A stretch of 64,000 nucleotides of DNA from Lota lota (GCA_026745465.1 JACYXH010000719.1:1292637-1356636); one strand, 5' to 3'; shown: positions 13,148 to 28,372, counted from the first letter of the stretch. Program-made: numbers and translations. The notes: generated by a model from the sequence alone, not told the origin.

Positions 13148-14122
13148 AATTACACACTGTCCCACAACAATCATGCACATCAAATCATCTGAACCTCTAT
13201 AATACAACCCTAAAGCCATTACACTACCCATGACTACCCATAATTTACACACTGTCCCACAACAACCATGCACATCAAATCATCTGCACCTCTATAATAC
13301 AACCCTAAAGCCATTACACTACCCATGACTACCCATCATTTACACACTGTCCCACAACAACCATGCACATCAAATCATCTGCACCTCTATAAGACATACA
13401 AGCCTAAAGCCATTACACTACCCATGACTACCCATCATTTACACACTGTCCCACAACAACCATGCACATCAAATCATCTGCACCTCTATAAGACAACCCT
13501 AAAGCCATTACACTACCCATGACTACCCATAATTTACACACTGTCCCACAACAACCATGCACATCAAATCATCTGCACCTCTATAAGACATACAACCCTA
13601 AAGCCATTACACTACCCATGACTACCCATAATTTACACACTGTCCCACAACAACCATGCACATCAAATCATCTGCACCTCTATAAGACATACAACCCTAA
13701 AGCCATTACACTACCCATGACTACCCATCATTTACACACTGTCCCACAACAACCATGCACATCAAATCATCTGCACCTCTATAAGACATACAACCCTAAA
13801 GCCATTACACTACCCATGACTACCCATAATTTACACACTGTCCCACAACAACCATGCACATCAAATCATCTGAACCTCTATAATACAACCCTAAAGCCAT
13901 TACACTACCCATGACTACCCATAATTTACACACTGTCCCACAACAACCATGCACATCAAATCATCTGCACCTCTATAAGACATACAACCCTAAAGCCATT
14001 ACACTACCCATGACTACCCATAATTTACACACTGTCCCACAACAACCATGCACATCAAATCATCTGCACCTCTATAATACAACCCTAAAGCCATTACACT
14101 ACCCATGACTACCCATAATTTA
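13148..14122. repeat. Minisatellite, 94-100 bp unit, 10 copies
   Basis: Units contain CACACTGTCCCACAACAA, CATGCACATCAAATCATCTG and ACTACCCATGACTACCCAT. Two length classes differ by a short CATA-type insertion (AATACAACCC versus AAGACATACAACCC), and the classes are intermixed. ORFs of up to 131 codons reading MTTHNLHTV are produced by the repeat and are not genes. Confidence 0.97.
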
Positions 14123-15595
14123 GACCAATAGGGACCCCTCGCAAGGCTGACCCACCCACAGTCAATTTCTGAACCAAATATGGACTATAAAGGCGTACGG
14201 TAACACAGATTTCTGCTGACCCAAAGTGACTCAGAAACCGAGAAGAACGGGAGTGATGAGGGCTACTGGTAGGGGTGAGCAGAAAATATCTACACTACAG
14301 ATACTACGTCTCATTTTTTAAGTTCGATTCTAGCGTCAATAGGATCTATGCCAGTTTCAGTTTCTCTCTTCAAATGTTCATAAATAAATAATGTTTATGT
14401 TCATTTCATAAAGAGTAGAACTGTCTGTGCAAACAACGTTCCGTTGTTGTGAACACATCTCACCGAGTGTCCCTGATAGAAAGTGTGTCCCTGGTGATGA
14501 AACTTAATTTTAATATTTTGTGGCGTTGTGGTTTCAGGGCTAGGTATGACTTGGAGAGTGGTTAATGTTCAACACGTACTTATTCAGAGACACAAGGTAA
14601 ACGGACATGCACTCTCAGGTTTGTTCATGAAGAAGCTGCCGAAATCCCGGTAAAATTCAGTCTATATTGGCATGGGCGGAATGGTAAATAAGCCACGCCT
14701 ACAGGTTCTGATTTGCCCAGGTAAACCTTCGGTCTGTATGGGCATGGGCGGAGTGGTGATAAAGCCAGGCGTGGCTGGACTTATCGCAGACCAATAAAAC
14801 TTGATATGGTGGTGTGTTGACCACACTGTGCAGAATAAGAAGCTATTCAGGACTGGTGTTAGCACTGCAAATATGTGGTCCAATGAGGTACTGATGTTAG
14901 CTTGAATATCATGTGGTCTAAATCAAGCATAGAATAAATTAATTTACATCGCTGGCCGCAGGAGCCCGCATGCATTCAAGGAAGGCGTCTTGTTTTTCGT
15001 CTGAGTTTTTGCCTAGTAGCAATTTGTTGCTTTAATTTTTTGAATAATAAACATAAACATAATGGACAGACGTAGTGTATAACCTTTTTGGAGGCCCTTC
15101 CAGTTGATGGTCAGCCACGTTTGTTTTGGTTCTGCCACTCAGGTTGTTTCTAGTCGAGATCCATTCTGTGTAACGCGCGCCTACATATCCCCGCCCCCAG
15201 GAACATGATTGGTCAAAACAAATTTGAAGCAAAATAATCTGAAACGCCCTGGTCACACAGATTTGAGCTCATCTAATTTGTGAGACTAGTAACGCACAAA
15301 CTATGTGTCCTGGTAGAGCCGGAATATGCAGTCTGCAACCGGGAAAATGCAGCATTCGTCAATGGCAGTAACTATTCAAACAAATCGATCAAACTATCAG
15401 TATTGTTTCTTTGCCATTGTTATCTTAGTTACGTATAACACATCTATCCATCACTACGAAGAGTGCTAATTATGTTCCCTGATCACCGATCCATGTAAGG
15501 TCATGACCAAGTATAAATGTTAAATGACTCCATTTGAATTGCGGCACCATTATTATTGGAAAATGCCGCACAAGGAAACACCTCTGCATTCCTGC
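14123..15595. other. No gene recognised
   Basis: Contains an internal 80-bp similarity (GGCATGGGCGGAATGGT at 14669 and GGCATGGGCGGAGTGGT at 14740). No coding or RNA gene was found. Confidence 0.55.
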
Positions 15596-15866
15596 TACAA
15601 GTTCCCCTTCAGAAAGGGTGTTCACTTCAAGGGGAGACATTCTAACATGTCTCCATCACCTCAAAATGTTGACGGACTTGTTATATTGACTGTGGTTTAC
15701 ATTTTAAGAAGCATACCTACCGTGATTGGTTTTATGTTCAGTGTCTGATTCATGAAGCTGTTGCATTTAAGATAAAATCAGGAGTGTTCCCTTTCTGTTG
15801 TCCAAAGCTGATCTGCCGGTCCTATATCAGGCACCATCATATTTTTTGTTGCATTTCCTTCTGTAT
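15596..15866 (+). repeat. Dispersed repeat R2, copy 1
   Basis: Shares long blocks with 32878-33205 in inverted orientation: TTCACTTCAAGGGGAGACAT, ACTGTGGTTTACATTTTAAG, GTTCAGTGTCTGATTCATGA, GTGTTCCCTTTCTGTTGTCC and TTTCCTTCTGTATCAG. This copy lacks about 60 bp present in the other. No coding capacity or class could be assigned. Confidence 0.75.
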
Positions 15867-15941
15867 CAGCTGGACAGTCAGCTATGCTGCACTGCGAACA
15901 TCACCGTGGTGGCCCAATCCTGCAGATTTACTCTCCACAAC

Positions 15942-17330
15942 ATTAGATTAGATTAGATTACACTTTATTAATCCCCCGGAGGGGAAATTCTTGTGTTACA
16001 GCACAGCAGCAGTCAAAGAAGATATACAAGATATAATACAATACAAAGTAGTGCTAAAGTAATGCTAAGGAAATGCTAAAATAATTACTAATGTAAACGC
16101 TAAAGTTAGGACAAACAGAACAAACAAGGCAAACCGTATAAACAGTATACATTTGTCAGGCGCTGTTGTGCAGCCTAATGGCTGCCGGCACAAAGGAGCG
16201 CCTGAAGCGCTCCCTCTTGCACTTGGGGGAAATGAATCTGTGGCTGAAGGTGCTCCCCATCTGCCACAGCTCATCATAGAGGGGATGGGAGGGGTTACCC
16301 AGGAAAGACTTGAATTTGTCCCTCATCCTCCTCTCCACCACTACCTCCAGACTGTCCAGCTCTAGCCCAACAACAGAGCTGGCCTACCTCACCAGCTTGT
16401 TGAGTCTGTTGGTCTCCCCAGCCTTGATGCTGCCTCATCAGCAAAGAACAGAGTGCTGGCTACCACCGACTGGTAGAACATCTTCAGTAGCCTGCTGAAC
16501 ACGTCAAAGGACCTGAGCCTCCTGAGAAAGAACAGTCTGCTCTGACTCTCCAGATAGAGGGCCTCAGTGTTGTCCATCCAGTCCAGTTTATTTATTTATG
16601 TGTACACCTAGGAACTTGTACGAGTCCACTATCTCTACTTCATCCCCATGGATGGTAATAGGGGTTGGGGGCTTCCTGCTCCGTCAGAAGTCCACCACCG
16701 GCTCCTTGGTCTTGCCAATGTTGAGCTGGAGGTGGTTCTCCTCGGACCATCGGACAAAGCACTCCACCACGCCTCTGTACTCCTCCTCCCCGTCCTCACT
16801 GACGCAGCCCGCGATGGAGGAGACGTCTGAGAACTTCTGGAGGTGGCACGTTCCAGTGTTGAAGCTGAAGTCAGAGGTGTAGATGGTGAAAAGAAAAAGG
16901 TGAAAGTACGGTTCCTTGGGGCGCGCCAGTGTTACTCAGCACCACATCTGACAGGCTGCCCTGCAGCCGGACGTACTGGGGCCTGCTGGTGGGGTAGTCT
17001 CTACTCCAGAACACCGTGTCGTGGTCTACCTGTATGGCAGAGAGCTTCTTCACAAGCAGGAGAGGCCGGGCGGTGTTGAACGCACTGGAGGAGTGAAAGA
17101 ACATGACTCTCACTGTGCTCCCCGGCCTCTCCAGGTGTGGGTACGCCCTGTGCAGCAGGTAGATGATGGCGTCGTCCACGCTGATTTGGGCCTGGTACGT
17201 GAACTGCAGTGGGTCCATGGAGTCGCACACCAGGGGCCCTGGTGTGAGATCCTGGCTCATTGTTTTTCTTTGAAGCATAGACAACATCGTTTACCAAAGC
17301 CAAAAGGCAAAGGGTCTGATTAAAAGGGTG
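15942..17330 (-). pseudogene. Decayed LINE (L2/CR1-like) with microsatellite 3' tail
   Basis: Minus-strand reverse transcriptase blocks are visible in broken frames: DPLQFTYQAQISVDDAI, LSNTGAPQGTVLSP, the palm region FSDVSSIAGCVSE and ENHLQLNIGKTKE. The catalytic pair expected as [FA]-x-D-D reads FSDV, so one catalytic Asp is lost. The 3' end is the tail (ATTAG)4 at 15942-15960 next to TTTATTAATCCCCCGGAGGG, a hallmark of fish L2/CR1-type LINEs. The 5' half is missing, as usual for LINE insertions. Confidence 0.85.
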
Positions 17331-17389
17331 TCACTACATGTATTGAACAGTCACAAAATGAGGACGATGAACCTGATCCCTATAAATGG

Positions 17390-18141
17390 TGCTGCCCTCT
17401 CTACAACATTTTCTGGTCCTTGTGTTGTAGAGAAGAACTCAGTGAAACCAACTACATCATCCAAAGCCCTGACCGCAGGCGACGGACCCGGGTGTGTCTT
17501 GTTAACATGATGAAGCTAAACCGCTCCCAAGAAGGTCAAAACGGGTCATCCACAGACCACAATGGGAAGATTGCTGTCTCCCCTATGGCTTCCCTTTCAA
17601 CAGTGAGCTCTCCTAGTGATGGTTATGATGATGTGTAGTGATGTGTAGTGCTACACCATGGGGCACAAGGCTAAGTAATGCTGAAGTATTATCCAATTTA
17701 CCCCGCTACTTGTCTCACCTCCCTAGTCGTGTGACCATCATCACTGGTTCTTAACCAGTGATGATGTTCACACACTCATATGTGACTTCCATTGTCTGTT
17801 TCATGACATTCTCCCCCCAAACTAATGTCATAACTCGTGACATTGTCCTGACTAACCCTAGATCAATCAAGCAGCATGCCCATCAAGTTAATTCAGCTAA
17901 GAGGGAAGTCATGAAGAAAGAGGTTGACTATCTTTTGGGAAATGGATTTGCGGTGCCAAGTAGTAGTCCTTGGAGTTCCCCTTGTCTCTTTGATACAAAG
18001 TCTGATGGAAGTCCAAGGTTCTGTACTGACTTCCGCAGGGAGTCGTTTCCCATACCAACCACCAGGAGAGAGCTGCACCATTTTCTTGGGATGATTGGGT
18101 ACTATCGCCGGTTCTGCAAAAACTTTTCCTCTGTCCTTTGA
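17390..18141 (+). pseudogene. Gypsy fragment: integrase C-terminus followed by reverse transcriptase, with internal deletion
   Basis: The first part encodes a GPY/F-type integrase tail (FSGPCVVEK, then after a frameshift SETNYIIQSPDRRRRTRVC). About 300 bp later comes the RT N-terminus (SIKQHAHQVNSAKREVMKK, FAVPSSSPWSSPC, DGSPRFCTDFR). It then jumps directly to the connection region (IPTTRRELHHFLGMIGYYRR), so the YxDD palm has been deleted. Integrase before RT is the order of Gmr1-type Ty3/gypsy elements rather than standard gypsy. Confidence 0.8.
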
Positions 18142-18394
18142 AGCCCTTTGTGTGGTCTAGTGAGTGCCAACAGTATTTTGAGAGGACAGGATTTCCAAGG
18201 AATGATGCCAGATGTTATAATTTATCATTGTTGTTGTTGTATCATTACTATCATTGTTATCATTATTCTTAGTTAATGCAAGTTGTCGGTTAAAGGAAAA
18301 CTTCAGGATTTACTATTTTCCAATCATTTTGGGTCAAATGGACTACTGCGGACAACGATCCAGTATTGAGGTAGAACGCTGCAGCCGTAATCCG

Positions 18395-18487
18395 CGAAAC
18401 AGGCTGCAATGTGATCCTTTGGGAAGCCCGTCAATGTGATCCTTTAGGATGCCCGTCAATGTGATCCTTTGGGAAGCCCGTCAGTGT
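18395..18487. repeat. 27-bp tandem repeat, 3 copies
   Basis: TGTGATCCTTTGGGAAGCCC followed by GTCAA, three times with single changes. Confidence 0.85.
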
Positions 18488-18948
18488 GCTTCCTCTAAAA
18501 GTGCCCACAAACAAGACAAGGGCACTACATCTGGAGTTGGTTTCCTGGGCGCTAACCTGTGGCTCCAAGCTAGGAATAAATGCAGGGTTCAATGAGAGGA
18601 CGCATTTCCCCTGGGATCAATAAGTGTATATCAACAAATGCAATTACAAGCAAACTTCTGTCCTGCAAAATACATTAAGAATAAGGAAAAAAAACAAGTC
18701 CGGAACAAAGCAAAACATCCGTAACGACGAGGCTGAAGGTAATTTCTTCGGCATGAATGATGACATATGGCCAAGATGCGAGGGAGGGCAGCAACCGGGT
18801 TGGCTGACTTGGTGGCTCGGTTGTGGAAACCTGAGAAGTGGATTCAGAGAGTGGGATTGGGCCTGGCCCAGATGGCTTGTCCCATACAGCCTAAAGACTC
18901 AATTGCACCGCCAGAGCAAACAGAGACTGTTGCATCGGCCACAAGGCC

Positions 18949-18993
18949 TGAGTGAGTGAGTGAGTGAGTGAGTGAGTGAGTGAGTGAGTGAGT

Positions 18994-19029
<36 letters not shown>

Positions 19030-19048
19030 AAGGTGGGGGGGGGGGGTT
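18949..19048. repeat. (GAGT)n, (GA)n and poly-G compound repeat
   Basis: (TGAG) about 12 copies, then (GA)14, then ACAAGGT and a G12 run. Confidence 0.96.
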
Positions 19049-21525
19049 GAAGCAGGGGGTCTTGCTTTTCCAAATTCTCTAATTACCACAAATGTTCATC
19101 TCTTTTCAGGTCCTTTGTTTATATACTCTATACAAAAACTAAATTGCACCCAACACGCACTGTTAACCCTTCAGAGAATTCCAGACTGCCTCTCAACAGA
19201 GTGCAATACAAAGTGGAAAAGAAGAGATACAAATGTGAAAAGAACAGGCTTACGGAGTGCAGGGAAAGAAAAAGAAGCGCATAAAATATATGCTAATCCA
19301 ACTGTCTCTGCCACGCTGTATCAACCAGCATTAGCAGGGAAGCTGTCTCTATTTGGAGTGATTCTGAATGTTTTACATGTGTCTGTTCTTTCTCCCTCTG
19401 TTGAGGGGTGTGATGACTTCCTTAGAGGCTGGGCTTTTAAGTTCTGGCAAGCCTGCGCATCAAGATATGTTTGCGAAAAATGTTGCTCCTAATTGAGACA
19501 CTTCACAAATGAAGCCGTCAGGCAGGGCTTCAAACAGAAAAGGGCGAGCGGTTGGTTGAAAATACATTTCTAGCCCGGCGGCATGCGCGATGGAAGCGTG
19601 CAGCTATCATCAGAGCCACCACAGATGAAGCCTGCTTCTTTGTTCTCGCTTCTCTTTTTTGTTTTACTGCTTCATAAAAAGCCACCACCAGATACGGTTG
19701 TCAGAAATAGTGCGAGTGCTATCCAAGCAACGGCCTGGTGCCTGTGAAATAAGACTTGGGCTAGGCATTTGGTTTGACTCACCGGCTACCTTGCTGACAG
19801 ACTCAAGGAGAAGCCGCCAGTACCACTGCAACGATACGACAGTATATAACTATATGCATGCTCGCATGGTAGGTGGAAGGTTAAAAGAGCAATTTCCCTT
19901 CAGCAGAGTTTCATGTACAAACTTGACCACTTCACACCTAAACTTGTTGCCCTGACGAAGGCCAAGGGACGTGTCGTGGGGACCAGGCCGTTCTGGACAA
20001 ACTAAGTCAGGTGAGCTAAATTGTTCTTTTTGCAGGGAGACGGACCAACAGTCTCTCACTCTCACACAACAGCGAGCACTGCCCCATGCTTACGCATATA
20101 CAGCGCAAATCCTTGGTAGGCTTCTAAGCTCCTGCACGCTCTATCTTTCCACACATGGCTCAAATCACTGCTCCATGTACATGTACACTCTTGAGTTTTC
20201 ACTTGACAGTTTGTTGTGTATGAATATTGGTTCAGTATTGACACAGTACTAATCAGTTCACAGAACCAAAGCATTGAGACGAGACGTGAAGCTGTTATCC
20301 ACAGTATCTGTGTACCTTGGCGAGAAAGAAGAGGAACTTTTGAAGATTCCTTGGTAAAGCATGATTTTTATATACTTTTTTTGGTGTGTTATAATTGTGT
20401 TATAATTTAAACCATTTCAGATCTGTGTTGGATGTAGTTGATTGTCTTTAAGGGCAAAGTAATTTGACCAGTTAGGAGGCATTGCATTTATGGCTGCTGA
20501 GATTTAGTTAAATTCTACACGGTTGTCATTCCAAATGATCTGAGGTCTTACTGAATGCACTCATACATACCTGCTTCCAGACTTTACTAGGCGATGTGAG
20601 CATGAGTGATCAAATAAACAGTTTAATTGTATTTTAGATGTGTGACTTGTGATAAAGGTGCAAAATAAAGAAAATTATAATATTTGGTAACATTGTTTTA
20701 CAAAAGAATATCAGCAACATTTACATAATTATAATGGGTAAAATAACTTCATACAACTAAGTAATTGAAAATGCCAAACAGATATTTTTTTATAAAATCG
20801 ACTTAATAACTTAACAGTAAATATTAGATAAGAATCATTTAATATTTTGATATAATATATATAATATATGAATACATTTTATTGAATTTACTAGTTTGTT
20901 CTTTTATTTAACTTAAACTATTTATAATTTTGTAACATTTACTTAACATCTTCACAAATTTTAAGTTTAGTGGGAAGTACAATTTACTTTATACTGGCAA
21001 GTGAGTTGTACTTGATATTACAGCAGTATAACTTACTTTACAGTGTACCTCTGGCTGCCACCATCCATCTAACAGTGCTTCATTACCCTTCCTCTTTGTC
21101 ATTTTCTTTCGGTTCTCAACCCCATCTCCTTCTCCCACCCTCCTCCTTGATAGCTCTCCCTCCATCCATCCTCCATCGGCGCCCATACGAGAAAAAAAAA
21201 GCAAATAAAAGTGGCGTTTGGCTGCCGATCTGTTTCTAGCCTCTCCACGCTTCTCCCCTTCCACACCATTGACTGATCTGAGACAGTGGCAGCCATCGTA
21301 TTGGTTGGTCGCCTGGCGCGCTGCTGACACTGTCCGGGAGCAGCCACGGACCGGCTTGGTCTAGTCTGGCTCGTGTAGGAGCCAGTGACGTGCCACTTAA
21401 TCAACCCTGTCTCACACACGTGAATGTCAGAGGATCAGTGCGGGCAGCGCTCCACAGACACACAGGTTGCAGAGGGCAATCAGGGCGAAGGCATGGCACC
21501 ATCTCTAGCAAGGCTGGAAACAGTA

Positions 21526-21634
<109 letters not shown>

Positions 21635-21723
21635 TCTAGGAAGGTGGGGCTTTCACAAACACTACCTGCATGCACACAGACACAAACTAACAAGCACACA
21701 CACACACACACTTAAAGGATCAG

Positions 21724-22067
21724 TGTAATGTTTGGTTAACCAGAACCCAGGCGCAGAGAGACAGAGTCCAAAAGTCTTAAAGGTAAAAATAAAGCCTATA
21801 ATATAAGATTAAAAAACGAACCATAACTGAAAAATAACTTAAGAATCGACCTACAGCTAAAACTAAACAACTGATTGAATGATTGGTGGGCATTCTCACG
21901 TGAGGAGCGCACGGGCATGCGCTCCGTAATAAGGGGCGTGGCAAAAAAAAGTGTTGACTGATGAAACCAAGGCGGGAAAGTCTCTTAGCGCCGGCAGCGC
22001 AATCGCGCTTCCTGCCGCTGGGCGCTAGCCAGTGGCTGTGGCCGTGGCTTCGCCTGCGATCGTGACA
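21724..22067 (-). mobile_element. Solo LTR, 344 bp, with 5-bp target duplication
   Basis: Starts TGTAATGTTTGG and ends GATCGTGACA (TG...CA ends), flanked by identical ATCAG at 21719-21723 and 22068-22072. The interior has AGACAGAGTCCAAAAGTC followed by an AAATAAAGCC block, as in fish gypsy LTRs; I infer the minus orientation from that resemblance. No internal region remains, so it is a recombination product. Confidence 0.75.
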
Positions 22068-22251
22068 ATCAGACACGTTTCACACGTTTTTCTGCAGGTC
22101 CTTTGTAAGACACTTAAAATAAGCGTCGCTCAAAACCAGTCCTGTGGGCCTTCTTAGTCTGTTCCAAGAAGGGTGTGGTCTAACTTGGTGAAGTAAATCA
22201 CAAACGGCAGGAACACACCCCAGTCTACGTAGCAAGGCTCAAGACAGGCAG

Positions 22252-22352
<101 letters not shown>

Positions 22353-22541
22353 GTAAAAAGCACAGTACAGACAAACACTTCGATAACGTCTTCTTTCCAA
22401 CTCACTCTCTGCCGACCTAATCCCTCCCTTCTTGTTTCTATCTTACGGAAATGGCCGCCCGTCCTTCTCCACATCTCCCTTTCCTTTCCCTAGGACCACC
22501 TTGGATACCCCCCATCCCTCCACACAGTGGGCCCTGCAGGC

Positions 22542-22703
22542 GCCCCCCCCCCCCCCCCCCCCCACCCCCACCATGCTGGGCTCTGTTCCCAGTCCATCCC
22601 ACCCCTCTTCTTAATAGTCTCTCTCCCCCTCTCTCATCAGCAGCCGCTAGAGTGTTGACTGAGATGGATTGTGGTGGGAGGGGGGGGGGGGGGGGGGGGG
22701 GGG
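22542..22703. repeat. Poly-C (22542-22563) and poly-G (22680-22703) pair
   Basis: A second inverted C/G homopolymer pair, about 115 bp apart. Confidence 0.95.
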
Positions 22704-23155
22704 CACTAGATTCATCATTGTCAACTGTCAGCATCATATTTCAATTTACTAATAACGGGGAGCAGGCCTTCAAGAGTTGTATTGACAACAACAATATTGA
22801 TTTCAAAGTACCTGAAAATGCACAAACTGCTATAAGCAGTTTTCCTTGAGCCTCGGTAATCGTTTCGTAATGGGCAAGTTATTTAGACGGCTAAAATCAC
22901 GGGACGGCCCTAAATGGGGCACGGCTTCCTCCCACGCCACAAAAACATGCACGTTACCACTCCTGCCCTGCTATTTGATGAGTAGTGAATGAAGATCAAG
23001 CAACTAGAATAAACTTTGTACAGAAGTAACGTACACAACAGAACCACATCCCCATCTCACACCTTTTCACAGACACGTTTGATATGTAAACAATATACAA
23101 TGCAGTTAAACAACAATAGCAGTATATGTTTTACCAATGAGTGTGTGCTTGGAAG

Positions 23156-23345
23156 AGTGAGTGTGTTTATGTGTGTGGGGGAGAGTGAGTGTGTTTATGT
23201 GTGTGGGGGAGAGTGAGTGTGTTTATGTGTGTTGGGGGGGGGAGTGAGTGTGTTTATTTGTGTGGAGGGAGAGTGAGTGTGTTTATGTGTGTGTGTGGGG
23301 GAGAGTGAGTGTGTTTATGTGTGTGTGGGGGGGTGGGGGGGGGGG
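23156..23345. repeat. GT-rich minisatellite, 27-33 bp unit, about 6 copies
   Basis: GAGAGTGAGTGTGTTTATGT followed by GTGTGGGG, with length changes in the GT and G parts. Confidence 0.9.
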
Positions 23346-23639
23346 AGTGAGTGAGTGGTACAGCAGAAGACAGCTGCAGGTAGGTCACCAGCTGTTGAAC
23401 GACCACAGCTAACAAACAGCTGCCTAACAGACAGCATGGCAGGGGGAGATGGATGAACAGATATAAGGGAAGAGGAGGGGAAATGGAGAGGAACCTGTCC
23501 ATTCCATCCACTAATCACCAAAGGTCCACATTTACTTCAATTTGGTATTGAAAAATGTGCTTTCTTCAGTATGTATCATTCCATTGTGTTCCTTTTTAGA
23601 CACATTGAAAGAACCCTGTGTGACAATGTCCATGCGACC

Positions 23640-23915
23640 CTCCACCTAGGTGGCTTTCACTGGGCTCCTCCATGACAAGGACACAGCGTCGTGATGTTGG
23701 TTCATTGCCAAAGTTGCGTATAATGATACACAGCAGGAGGTGTAGTGTGCTGCCGTGCAGGAGAGCTCCCTGGGTGTGTGAGGTGATGGCTCACACTGAT
23801 CACTCAATGCACAACAGGTGTGCAGCCTCACCCGGCCCCAGAGTCCAATCAGTGTGACCCGGGCCAGGTGAGGCAGCTCAAACCAGCCATCATCCACACA
23901 CACTCCACACTCTGA
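23640..23915 (-). repeat. R1 repeat, copy 3
   Basis: The reverse complement reads TGTGTGTGGATGATGGCTGG, GGGCCGGGTGAGGCTGC, CCTGTGTGACAATG-free tail blocks CGCTGTGTCCTTG and GGAGGAGCCCAGTG, and ends with CCACCTAGGTGG. It is full length and inverted relative to copies 1, 2 and 5. Confidence 0.65.
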
Positions 23916-25938
<2,023 letters not shown>

Positions 25939-26384
25939 CAACCTTGGTTTGAGTGCAGCACTGATGCAACAGCGGATGATGGCTGTGCTGCAGTCAATGA
26001 GGGACGAAACGTCCTGAAAAGACCCTGACTCTGAGCTCTCCCCTCCACACTCCCTCTAAGCCCTCCTCTCCCCTCTTATTCTTCATCACCTCTTACACTC
26101 CTGCGCTGTTTGAAGTATCTCTCTCTCGCCGCCTCTCCCCCTTTCTCTCCTTCAACCCATTATTTTAAGTAATAGTATCCAAGATGTTACCGGTTATAAA
26201 TAAAGCAGCAATAGTAGCAGCAGTACTGTTGCAATGCTATTATTACTATTATCATTAGTAGCACTAGTAGTTGTTGTTTGCAGTAGTAGCAATAGCTCAT
26301 GCTAATTGCATTTTACTCTAGGGTCCAGTGTTGTTGAGCACATTAGCATGTACATGTCGATTACCAGACATGCTTTTAAATAGC

Positions 26385-26401
26385 CCCCCCCCCCCCCCCC
26401 C
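26385..26401. repeat. Poly-C run
   Basis: 17 C, followed by ACCCACCCG. Confidence 0.94.
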
Positions 26402-26595
26402 ACCCACCCGACTACATACTTACACAAGACACATGCACACACACACAAACTCCCACCCTTTTTTGCTTTCCATCCCCACCCTCTCTCCTCCCCACCCGCC
26501 TCACACTCAATCTCGCACTCCAACTGGTGCAGGGCGGTGTTATCTGCAACGGTTGTCATGACGCCAGACAGCCTTGCTCCTGCTCGGCATAGGCA

Positions 26596-27165
26596 GCTTC
26601 CTCTCCTCTGTCCCCTCCTAGGCACCTAGCTTCCTCTCCTCTGTCCCCTCCTAGGCACCTAGCTTCCTCTCCCCTCTGTCCCCTCCTAGGCACCTAGCTT
26701 CCTCTCCCCTCTGTCCCCTCCTAGGCACCTAGCTTCCTCTCCCCTCTGTCCCCTCCTAGGCACCTATCTTCCTCTCCTCTGTCCCCTCCTAGGCACCTAG
26801 TTTCCTCTCCTCTGTCCCCTCCTAGGCACATAGCTTCCTCTCTCCTCTCTGTCCCCTCCTAGGCACATAGCTTCCTCTCCTCTGTCCCCTCCTAGGCACA
26901 TAGCTTCCTGTCCTCTGTCCCCTCCTAGGCACATAGCATCCTCTCCTGTCCCCTTCTAGGCACCTAGCTTCCTCTCTCCTCTCTGTCCCCTCCTAGGCAC
27001 ATAACTTCCTCTCCTCTGTCCCCTCCTAGGAACCTAGCTTCCTCTCCTCTGTCCCCTCCTAGGAACCTAGCTTCCTCTCCTCTGTCCCCTCCTAGGAACC
27101 TAGCTTCCTCTCCTCTGTCCCCTCCTAGGCACCTAGCTTCCTCTCTCCTCTCTGTCCCCTCCTAG
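26596..27165. repeat. Minisatellite, 32-39 bp unit, about 16 copies
   Basis: CTTCCTCTCCTCTGTCCCCT followed by CCTAGGCACCTAG. Pyrimidine-rich on the plus strand throughout, with each unit carrying a CCTAGG palindrome. Confidence 0.95.
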
Positions 27166-27892
27166 CCCACCACACAGCAGCAGTGTGGTGTGTGTGTGTG
27201 TGTGCGTGGATTGTGACTCCATGTGTATGAATACAGGACAGGAAGTATTCTTTGTTGCGTGCGAAGCATCGTTCCTTGTCGCTGATGGAATTTGCTACAA
27301 TAGACACAATATCATTTTATGCTCTTTTTGATTGATTATCTGGCTTTGAGTTCTCAAATATGTGACTTAAAATAGGAAAAAATATTAAGTTTTGAAATAA
27401 TTCTATTTAAGATTCTAGTAAAATCTAAGTACAAATTGAGCGCTGAAGTAGTTTCATCAAGTCTACTTGAAGTCTTATGCTATAAGTCAAACTCAACATA
27501 GAACTGAAGGCTCATGTTATTTTGCATGTTTCTGTTTTCTCCTTGGAGTATTTCAATACGTTACACCAAAGGCATGGTCTTAATCCCTGTTAACAGTTCC
27601 TGAAAATGTATCCATGTGGATTCACATCCATCCCAGGGCTCCTGCCAACATAATTTAGCAGGCTATTGTTCTAGCCATCTGTCTCTCTCTCATTCTCTCT
27701 CTCTCTCTTGTACTCCTCACTCTTTCATCCTCTCTGTATGTCTCTCTTACTTTTTTCAAACTTTCAAAATATTCTAAAACAGTCTTTTCTCATCATTACT
27801 CTGGACAGGTCAGATTGTGTTGACTTCCGGGATGTATGTGCCTAATCATTAGCTAAACACAGTTGTTCCACTGCGGCTGCTGTACCATAGCG

Positions 27893-28330
27893 TCATATGG
27901 ACCCGGGGGCCCATTATATGGACCCATCATATGGACCCGGGGGCCCGTCATATGGACCCATCATATGGACCCAGGGGCCCATTATATGGACCCGTCCTAT
28001 GGACCCATCATATGGACCCGTCACATGGACCCGGGGGCCCATTATATGGACCCAGGGACCCGTCATATGAACCCAGGGACCCGTCATATGGACCCAGGGA
28101 CCCGTCATATGAACCCAGGGACCCGTCATATGGACCCAGGGACCCGTCATATGGACCCAGGGACCCGTCATTTGGACCCGTCATATGGACCCATGGACCC
28201 AGGGACCCGTCATATAAACCCAGGGACCCGTCATATGGACCCAGCATATGAACCCAGGGACCCGTCATATGAACCCAGGGACCCGTCATATGAACCCGTC
28301 ATATGGACCCGGGGGCCAGTCATAGGGACC
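27893..28330. repeat. Minisatellite with CATATGGACCC units
   Basis: About 20 units of CATATGGACCCAGGGACCCG, with an early section of CGGGGGCCCATTATATGGAC variants. Each unit contains the palindrome CATATG or ATAT. The 183-codon ORF across it (repeating MDPGTRH) is an artefact. Confidence 0.95.
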
Positions 28331-28331
28331 C

Positions 28332-28372
<41 letters not shown>

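Noticed and set aside
13325..14108. 131-codon ORF with a 33-residue repeat (MTTHNLHTV...)
   Set aside because: Frame follows the 99-bp minisatellite units and breaks when a 94-bp unit occurs.
18767..18955. 62-codon ORF MAKMRGRAATGLADLV...
   Set aside because: No homology recognised, no splice or promoter context; kept as unassigned sequence.
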